A stretch of DNA of 64,000 nucleotides from assembly GCA_011634665.1 (NCBI GenBank), contig WAEK01000008.1:675501-739500 (forward strand), in the 5' to 3' direction. Source of the stretch: Mortierella sp. BCC40632. Taxonomy: Eukaryota > Mortierellomycota > Mortierellomycetes > Mortierellales > Mortierellaceae. Each line of letters starts with the position of its first letter. Positions within the stretch are counted from its first letter, which is position 1. The translations under genes and the position numbers were made by a program. The notes beneath the pieces are model-generated. The model was given only the letters and a program-made list of their open reading frames with translations. It had not been told where the DNA came from and ran no database searches. Below, one piece after another: positions 60,255 to 64,000 of the stretch.

Positions 60255-60483
60255 TTCTGTCTGTCTGTCTCTCCCTTCTGCCTTCTTCTCCCTCTTCAAT
60301 GAACTACAAACTCTACTCCTTCAGAGAAAAAAAAAGGATTTATACTCTTTGTATGACAAATCACTTCTACAATGTCCCTGCTGAGGCTGGCGCTTTTGGT
60401 AAATAGAACACCACACAAGGCGGAGTGTTCTGAGAGAGAGAGAGAGAAAGAAAGAAAAGAAAGAAAGAGAGAGAGAGAGAGAA
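59953..60483. other. Convergent intergenic region
   Basis: 3' flanks of the CSC1-like gene and the secreted-protein gene. It holds T17 at about 60007, (CA)n at about 60111-60134, (CT)n at about 60220-60248 and GA-rich DNA at about 60434-60481. No gene is supported. Confidence 0.5.
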
Positions 60484-61068
60484 TCAAGGGTCGGGGTCCT
60501 GTTCACCTGCCCAACAACGGTACAAACAATTAGCATAATCCGATTGACATCGTCTTGCAAACCGCTCTCGACAAGGATCAAACCGTCGACCACTGACTTG
60601 ACAGGCATAGATAGATTGTTGATGACAAATACTGGCCTGGTCTCGACAATAGGAGGGTGGACAATAATAGAACCCACTCGAGTCATCTTCCGTCGAGGTT
60701 AGGTTGGTGCTGGATCCTGTTAGTTTCTCCGTTGGATGGATTGAAGAGGGAGGAGGGGAGGGAGAGGAGGAAAGGGGAAGGGAGAGAGAGATCGCTGTTG
60801 GTATAAGGGACCATGACCATGTCAAGGAGAAAAGGGAAAGGAAAAGAAATGAGTTTTTTTAAAAAAAAAAAAAAAAAGAAAAGTCGCGATAACTTTTTTT
60901 TTTTTTCTTGGTTGATTTTCGACTCGATGGATTACCTCTGTCGGATCTTTCATCACCTGTCTGGACTGTAACCTCGATGGGGATCCCTTGGGCAGGAGAG
61001 AAACAGATGGCCACCATGACTGACAGGGATGAGGTGGCTATCATCAATAAAGGACTGGGTAACCGCAT
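60484..61068 (-). CDS. Eight-cysteine small secreted protein
   Basis: Two minus-strand exons, 61068-60936 and 60716-60484, join in phase 1 to 121 residues. The first exon is a signal peptide (LLMIATSSLSVMVAICFSPAQG) plus a short acidic stretch. The second has eight cysteines with spacing C-x4-C-x6-C-x7-C-x9-C-x7-C-x6-C-x3-C and ends EQDPDP. The even cysteine count and compact size fit a disulfide-stabilised extracellular protein. The spacing does not match the CFEM or hydrophobin patterns I know. A GTGAAC donor-like site near the end could add a further exon. Function is unknown. Confidence 0.7.
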
Positions 61069-61181
61069 CGAGAGAAACCTTAGTGCACGAGGGTGAGCTT
61101 GAGAAAAGATAGAAAAAGGGAGAAAAAGAATGAAAGAAAAAGAAAGAGAGAAAAAGAAAGAAAGAGAGAGAGAAAAAGAGA

Positions 61182-61226
<45 letters not shown>

Positions 61227-61755
61227 GTGTGAAAACGAGAATTAAAAAATATTAAGAGATGGAGAAAAGAGAGGAGGAAAGCATGGCCCCATTCCAGTCC
61301 GCACTCCCCACATTACTCCGTGGTTGTTCCATCCATGGAAGCTATCGTTCCGTTGGGAACCAATGAAGGGGGGGAAATGAAGTGATAGAATTAAACGTTT
61401 TATCAATTCTCTTAAAAGGCCCTCAACTGCAGTCAATTAGGGAAACAAAAAAAATGGGTTTTTAAAAAGATATGGAAAAAAATAAGAAAAAGAAAAAAGA
61501 AAACCCTGTAAACTTTTTTATATCTCTTGTTTTTTTTTTCTTTATTGCTCACTTTGACGGCAGGATAGTCATCCTCTCTCGCATATCCAACATCCATTAT
61601 AAATCGCTCTGAATGCCGTCTAGTTTCTTTCTCCTTCTCTTCTTTCTCCTCTAGTCCCTGCATATCACCAACGTCTACCCCCCCTCCCCCCCCCTCACCA
61701 CCACCACCTCCTCTTCTTCTTCTTCCTCCCACTATCTGCTTCTTGCTTGCTCGGC
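61069..61755. other. Upstream region of the eight-cysteine gene and 3' flank of the SAP gene
   Basis: Contains an (AG)16 run at about 61189-61221 in a longer GA-rich leader, a C-rich stretch at about 61678-61692 and AT-rich DNA. No gene is supported. Confidence 0.45.
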
Positions 61756-63466
61756 CTACTTTCTGCGAGAGACAACACTCTCTGCTAGCGCCAAGACGGT
61801 ACCGGCACCAGAGGTAGCTAGACTAAGGCTAGCGGGGACATATCGGAACACGTCCGTCAAAAAGTCGCCTGCACAAGTCCAATAATAAAGTCGACCCTGT
61901 CCTCCCAATCCCGTATGTTGAGCAAATGCCTCGGCAGCCTCCTTGGCCAAGTCTGCAAGTCCCCCAGAGTGTTGTTGATAAACACTGAAGGATTGACTCA
62001 GATAGTAGGCCAATGCAAACTTGAAGACAAAGAATGAGAGTCCCGAGGTGGTCTTGTGGGACAAGAGTCCCGTGGGGGCCGAGTGCGAACGGTGGTGGTG
62101 ATGATGGTGTTGAGTTGATCCCTCGTCCTCATTGTCGTGCTTGGCTGCCTTTCGTGCACTACGGTCGACATTGAAGAGTTGACTCAACAGTGTTGGGAGG
62201 ACAAAGAGCGCACCATAGTAGGCAAAGAATGGCTTTAGGAAATTGGACCAGTTGGTAAAATAGGCGAGCCGAGTGAGAATTGGCTCATTGTCCTATTGAC
62301 ATTTTTTTTTTTTTTTTTTTAGAGAGAGAGAGAGAGAGAGAGAGAGATAAAATCAGTATTACATTAGCAGCTGGTACAGACTTGCTACAAGAAAGAAAAA
62401 GAATAGATAACAAAACCTACCAGTTCCTTTGGCCAGGAAGCACAGAGAAAGGCAGTCAACTCAAGAGAAAAGGTGATCCACACAAATCCTGCACTGGTCG
62501 AACCAAGGTCGTGTAGAAGCTTCCAACGGTCGTGCATGTACTTGGTGACACTACAACTGCCATCTGCGCAATGGACAAACCGAGATCGAAGTCCTTCACA
62601 GGCCCAGGAGAACCAACCTTGTTCTTCGTCTTCGTCTTCGTCTGCGTGGTGGCTATGACGGCTGTGACGACGGTTGTGTGAATGAGAGTGACGATCCTTA
62701 TTCTTGCCTGAACCACTTCCTTCACCCTGGGTGACGGCCCCGATAGCATGGCTAACAGTGGAGGAAAAGTCCTTGGAGGCCCTTCGGAGGGTCTCCTTTC
62801 CGGAACGGACCTTTTCCTGGATCGAATGCTCGAATGAGTGTGCGAGGTCCTTTACTTCATGAAGCTCTTCCCGCATATGGGTCATAAAGTTCTTCACCTG
62901 GTGTTCAGAGAGAGGGTCCTCAGCACTCTCCGAGTCTGAGTCTTGGCTTTTTTTTTTTTTTTTTTTTTTAATAATATATGAAAGGTAGATAAAAGCGTAA
63001 TCCCGTGATGGATCGAGGTAAAGCAAGTCGAGAGGGAGGCTTTGGTGAGGAAAGGAGAACAAAAAAAAGACGCGCTCACTTCCTCTTCCTCCTCTTCCAC
63101 ACACCTCCACACTCACAGAGCGAAAAAAAAAATCAATTTTGCTGCCGTCATCGTGTCTTACCTGGTTCGAGTGGCCGCTGATTTTTTCTTGGACGATCGA
63201 CCCGCACGGCCTCGCGGTCCATCCGACGTCTCTTCACCATCCTCTGTCGCTGAGGACAAGCTTGTCAATCGACTTGTCTCTGTCGAGCGACGGCCACTTC
63301 GGCGTGAAGGGGCCGTCTGTTCTGTGATCGATGATCGTCGACTGCTGGAGGTGGACATACCCGGACTGTCCTCACGCACAAGGTCGCGCAGGGATGGATC
63401 ACTGGCACCGTGCTTTGCAATATGCGCTCTAGTACCCAATAATGACTCGAGAGTGTCAACCAAGAG

Positions 63467-63498
<32 letters not shown>

Positions 63499-63812
63499 TT
63501 TTTATAATAGCGTCCTCGTCCTCCTCCTCCTTCCATGTAAACGCGCCTGGGATTGCCCAAGAGTACGTTTTCTCCATATGTTTGTAAATATTTTACCTGA
63601 TCCTGTCAACAAGGTCCTCGCGGATACCGTCGTCGGAGAGGCCAAGACTGGTGGCAAGCTCTAAGAAGAGGGAAGCATTGAAACAAAAAAAGGCTGATCA
63701 GAAACTGGATTAGGTGTAGATAGTCAATAGTCAAAAAAAAAAAAAGTGAAAAAGTCAAGAGTGGTCTACCCTTGAGCTCGTTCTTGCGTCTCTTGGAGAG
63801 AGGAGAAGACAT
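61756..63812 (-). CDS. SAP-domain multi-span membrane protein
   Basis: Five minus-strand exons: 63812-63770, 63660-63597, 63428-63162, 62946-62421 and 62292-61756. They give 478 residues with all phases compatible. Residues 1-50 form a SAP-like helix-extended loop-helix (KRRKNELKELATSLGLSD, then REDLVDRIRAHIAKHG), a DNA-binding fold. A Ser/Arg/Lys-rich linker follows, then a charged helix (HMREELHEVKDLAHSFEHSI) and a His-rich segment. Three or four hydrophobic segments come last: AGFVWITFSLELTAFLCASW, FLKPFFAYYGALFVLPTLLS, SFFVFKFALAYYLSQSFSVY and a weaker one near the end. SAP plus membrane spans recalls inner-nuclear-membrane proteins such as Heh/Src1, but no family name is assigned. Exon 3 and 4 acceptors adjoin A tracts and are the least secure joins. 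Confidence 0.75.
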
Positions 63813-64000
63813 GTAGTGGGGAGAAGAAAAAAGAGAGAGAAAGGAGGAAAGAAAGAGGAGAGAGTAGAGTGAAGGACTGGCCCGAGGTCCGAGTCAAAGA
63901 TGGATCGAGGTTGGATCGAGGTTGGATCGAGGTGATCGTGTGGATGCTAATCTTCCCCAGATGTAGTTATCAGTCGTGTGAATGCGTTGAGTGTGTGAGA
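63813..64000 (-). promoter_or_regulatory. Upstream region of the SAP gene
   Basis: Includes GA-rich leader sequence and a tandem 11-bp repeat, GGATCGAGGTT, about three copies at 63901-63933. No TATA box was recognised. Confidence 0.4.

Overview
The window is nuclear DNA of a filamentous fungus. Genes are split by short introns with GTAAGT-like 5' splice sites and long T tracts before the 3' splice site. Promoters and leaders are rich in CT/GA repeats, and the proteins include fungal types such as a GCN4-like bZIP factor, Fab1, CSC1 and a cytosolic purine nucleoside phosphorylase. Mixed long homopolymers, many His/Gln/Asp low-complexity tails and small cysteine-rich secreted proteins suggest an early-diverging lineage, most likely Mucoromycota/Mortierellomycotina. 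That placement is inference. No tRNA, rRNA, CRISPR or bacterial-style operon was seen.

Layout. 1-950: 3' part of an unrecognised gene. 1.6-3.2 kb: fructose-1,6-bisphosphatase (+). 3.8-5.4 kb: a GCN4/CPC1-type bZIP activator (-) whose leader carries two short upstream ORFs. 5.9-9.2 kb: a large Ser/Pro-rich protein of unknown role (-). 10.8-16.9 kb: CCA-adding enzyme (-) and ELP3 (+) diverge from one 342-bp promoter, both acting on tRNA. 18.1-19.2 kb: an intact IS630/Tc1-like transposase ORF that lacks its last catalytic acid. 19.2-28.2 kb: gene-poor, repeat-bearing DNA with one secreted protein gene. 28.2-28.7 kb: a second cysteine-rich secreted protein.

The right half is denser. 29.3-31.3 kb: purine nucleoside phosphorylase (-). 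32.1-40.2 kb: FAB1 PI3P 5-kinase (+). 41.0-43.8 kb: a DUF229/sulfatase-fold type II membrane protein (+). 44.3-46.0 kb: a UCH37/BAP1-like deubiquitinase (+). 46.3-50.2 kb: a coiled-coil protein ending in a W2 (eIF2B-epsilon/eIF5 C-terminal) domain (-). 51.0-53.3 kb: an HMG-box factor (-). 54.4-60.0 kb: a CSC1/OSCA channel with a very long tail (+). 60.5-61.1 kb: an eight-cysteine secreted protein (-). 61.8-63.8 kb: a SAP-domain multi-span membrane protein (-).

Together these are mostly housekeeping and regulatory genes: gluconeogenesis, amino-acid starvation response, tRNA maturation, endolysosomal lipid signalling and osmosensing. The most promising items for follow-up are the uORF-controlled GCN4-like gene, the W2 protein with no nucleotidyltransferase, the deubiquitinase with an enlarged active-site crossover loop, and the SAP membrane protein. 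I did not find evidence of a wholly new multi-gene system.
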